Positions 47,085 to 48,939 of a stretch of 48,939 bases of DNA are shown here, in pieces. The notes beneath the pieces are model-generated. The model was given only the letters and a program-made list of their open reading frames with translations, was not told the origin of the DNA and made no database searches. Numbering within the stretch: the stretch's first letter is position 1; the number at the start of each line of letters is the position of its first letter. The DNA is from Nocardia kruczakiae NBRC 101016 (GTDB taxonomy: Bacteria > Actinomycetota > Actinomycetes > Mycobacteriales > Mycobacteriaceae), in assembly GCF_001612965.1 (NCBI RefSeq), contig NZ_BDBL01000053.1, positions 1-48,939 of the forward strand, read 5' to 3'. Both the position numbers and the translations under genes were made by a program.

Positions 47085-48939
47085 TCAGACGCCGAGGACG
47101 GTCGGCACGATCATCGGGCGACGGCGATAGGTGTCGGCGACCCAGCGGCCCACCACGCGCCGCACGCCCTGCGCGATGCGGTGCGTATCGGTGACGCCTT
47201 CGCCGGCCAGCCGGAGCAGTTCCGCCTCGACGACCTCCTGGGCACCCAGCAGCGCAGTCGGATCGTCGGAGAAACCGCGACCGCTGACCTCGGGCGCGCT
47301 CACCGCCTTACCCGTGGTCTCGTCGACGGCCACGGTGATCGCGATGAAACCGCCCTCACCGAGCACCAGGCGATCCGACAGCGTCGATTCACCGACGTCG
47401 CCGACCGACAATCCGTCGACGTACACCTGCCCGACCGGGTAGCGGCCCACGATCGAGGCGATGCCGTCGACCAGGTCGACCACCACACCGTCCTCGGCGA
47501 GCATGACCCGCTCCTCGGGCACGCCGGTCGCCACCGCGAGCGCGCCGTTGGCCCGCAGATGCCGCCACTCCCCGTGCACCGGCATGGCGTTGGTGGGGCG
47601 GACCGCGTTGTACAGATACAGCAACTCGCCGGCCGACGCGTGCCCGGAGACGTGCACCTTCGCGCTCTGCTGGGTCACCACGGTGGCGCCCAGCCGGGCC
47701 AGGCCGTTGACCACCGCGAACACCGCGTTCTCGTTGCCCGGGATCAGCGAGGAGGCCAGCACCACGAGATCGTCGGCGCGAATGTTGATCTGACGATGGT
47801 CGCCGCGCGCCATGCGTGACAGTGCCGAGAGCGGTTCACCCTGCGAGCCGGTCGAGATCAGCACCAGTTTGTGCACGGGCAGATTCGCGGCCTGATCCAG
47901 ATCGACCACGATGCCCTCGGGAATGTTCAGATACCCGAGATCCTGCGCGATCTGCATATTGCGGACCATCGAACGCCCGACGAAGCACACCCGGCGGTTG
48001 TAGCGCTGGGCCACATCGACGACCTGCTGGATGCGATGGACGTGGCTGGCGAACGAGGCGACGATGACGCGGCCCTTGGCCTTGCCGATCACACTGTCGA
48101 GGACCGGGCCGATCTCGCGTTCCGGGGTGACGAAGCCGGGCACCTCGGCATTGGTCGAATCGACCAGGAAAAGGTCCACACCCTCGTCGCCGAGGCGGGA
48201 GAACCCGGCCAGGTCGGTGAGGCGGCCGTCGAGCGGCAGTTGATCGAGTTTGATGTCACCGGTATGCAGGGCCAGTCCGGCCGGCGTGCGCACCGCGACC
48301 GCGATCGCGTCGGGAATGGAGTGGTTGACCGCGAAGTACTCGCAGTCGAACGGGCCGTGGGTGGTCCGCTGGCCCTCGGTGACCTCGATCAGCTTGGGCT
48401 GCAAGCGATGTTCGCGGCATTTCGCGGCGACCAGCGCGAGGGTGAATTTCGAACCCACGACCGGGATGTCGGGACGCAGCCGCAGCAGGAACGGCACCGC
48501 GCCGATGTGGTCCTCGTGACCGTGGGTCAGCACCACGGCGGCGACCTCGTCGATCCGATCCTCGATGGGCCGGAAGTCGGGCAGGATCAGGTCGACGCCG
48601 GGCTGCTGGTCCTCGGGGAACAGCACACCGCAGTCGACGATCAGCATCGCGCCGCCGTATTCGAACACGGTCATATTGCGGCCGATTTCGCCGATGCCGC
48701 CGAGCGCGTAGACGCGCAGGCCCTGCTTCGGCAGCTTGGGCGGCAGGCCGGTCGGCAATCCCGTCGAAACAGGTTGTGGTGCGGACTGTTCCGCACGCCC
48801 ACGACTGCCCGACTGGCGGCCACGGCCGGAACGGCGGGAACGGCCCCGGTCGCCGGCCTGTTCGCCACGGGGGGCAGCAGCCGATTCGCCACGCTGGGCG
48901 GCGGGAGCCGATTCGCGTGGCGCGGGAGCCGATTCGCGT
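47085..48939 (-). CDS. rnj: Ribonuclease J with repeat-rich N-terminus (partial)
   Basis: Metallo-beta-lactamase/beta-CASP ribonuclease; the gene is open to the right edge, so its start is outside the window. The catalytic motif LTHGHEDHIGA, the preceding ALGGIGEIGRNM, the beta-CASP segment FVGRSMVRNM and HVSGHASAGELLYLYN are intact. A TTG at 48758 could open a core-only form. Upstream the frame continues for at least 60 residues of RESAPA, RGES and RGRSRRSGRGR-type sequence, a disordered basic extension as in several actinobacterial RNase J proteins. It processes rRNA and degrades mRNA. Confidence 0.96.
   Translation of the reverse strand, partial: RESAPAPRESAPAAQRGESAAAPRGEQAGDRGRSRRSGRGRQSGSRGRAEQSAPQPVSTGLPTGLPPKLPKQGLRVYALGGIGEIGRNMTVFEYGGAMLIVDCGVLFPEDQQPGVDLILPDFRPIEDRIDEVAAVVLTHGHEDHIGAVPFLLRLRPDIPVVGSKFTLALVAAKCREHRLQPKLIEVTEGQRTTHGPFDCEYFAVNHSIPDAIAVAVRTPAGLALHTGDIKLDQLPLDGRLTDLAGFSRLGDEGVDLFLVDSTNAEVPGFVTPEREIGPVLDSVIGKAKGRVIVASFASHVHRIQQVVDVAQRYNRRVCFVGRSMVRNMQIAQDLGYLNIPEGIVVDLDQAANLPVHKLVLISTGSQGEPLSALSRMARGDHRQINIRADDLVVLASSLIPGNENAVFAVVNGLARLGATVVTQQSAKVHVSGHASAGELLYLYNAVRPTNAMPVHGEWRHLRANGALAVATGVPEERVMLAEDGVVVDLVDGIASIVGRYPVGQVYVDGLSVGDVGESTLSDRLVLGEGGFIAITVAVDETTGKAVSAPEVSGRGFSDDPTALLGAQEVVEAELLRLAGEGVTDTHRIAQGVRRVVGRWVADTYRRRPMIVPTVLGV
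48901..48939. repeat. 21-bp tandem repeat in the rnj N-terminal region
   Basis: GCGGGAGCCGATTCGCGT occurs at 48901-48918 and again, 18 of 18 identical, at 48922-48939. A looser copy lies near 48879. The repeat encodes RESAPA-type blocks and runs off the edge. Confidence 0.7.

Noticed and set aside
1..48939. CRISPR arrays, tRNA/rRNA genes, transposases, prophage or integrase genes
   Set aside because: Looked for by eye on both strands; no regular spaced repeats, cloverleaf-like segments or mobile-element proteins were found.

Overview
The window is high-GC actinobacterial chromosome and is most consistent with Nocardia or a close mycolate-containing relative. Evidence: F420/deazaflavin-dependent oxidoreductases, an XRE-DUF5753/DUF574/DUF397 set, actinobacterial gluABCD, UdgX, DUF3046 and RNase J. 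From memory, the backbone order also matches Mycobacterium tuberculosis Rv2724c-Rv2752c (fadE20, hflX, dapF, miaA, Rv2728c, the DUF349 protein, Rv2732c, miaB, recX, recA, DUF3046, the Rv2739c glycosyltransferase, psp genes, clgR, pgsA, argA, ftsK, rnj). No tRNA, rRNA, CRISPR array, transposase or phage gene was seen.

Region 1 (1-11.9 kb) is accessory. It opens with an orphan PucR-type sensor domain divergent from a WhiJ-like regulator, a DUF574 methyltransferase and a DUF397 protein. Next come a deazaflavin reductase with a PAP2 membrane phosphatase, and a TetR gene with a DHA2 efflux pump that carries a long palindromic operator and a hairpin at the pump ribosome binding site. A minus-strand redox operon (haem-oxygenase-fold redox enzyme, HemK-like methyltransferase, CDGSH protein) faces a plus-strand run of flavodoxin-like reductase, proline-repeat protein, small acidic protein, DJ-1/PfpI protein and UdgX. 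This divergent pair looks like a redox and DNA-damage stress module.

Region 2 (11.9-24 kb) is conserved backbone: FadE20, an acyltransferase, HflX, then a tightly coupled chain of extradiol-dioxygenase-like protein, MiaA, a divergent SPOUT methyltransferase and DapF. A DUF349 coiled-coil protein, a second deazaflavin reductase, a membrane protein and MiaB follow. MiaA and MiaB act in the same tRNA A37 modification pathway.

Region 3 (24-37 kb) holds the gluABCD glutamate transporter with an intercistronic hairpin and terminators, two small coupled membrane proteins, and recA-recX. recA carries both a consensus SOS box and a TTGTCRGTG-N8-TANNNT promoter. recX is the strongest novelty here: 626 codons, with a disordered N-terminal extension of about 270 residues and three tandem copies of its last three-helix module. 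A double-module Lrp regulator with a DHA2 pump, an NTF2-like protein, DUF3046, a glycosyltransferase and a PIG-L deacetylase follow. The deacetylase seems to start at an AUU codon below a large inverted repeat.

Region 4 (37-48.9 kb) is the envelope-stress and division region: a small membrane protein, PspM-like protein, PspA and ClgR (with an exact SigE-type promoter), then CinA, PgsA, ArgA, three small plus-strand genes, FtsK, a TIGR03085 protein, and RNase J running off the right edge with an Arg/Glu/Ser/Ala/Pro-repeat N-terminus.
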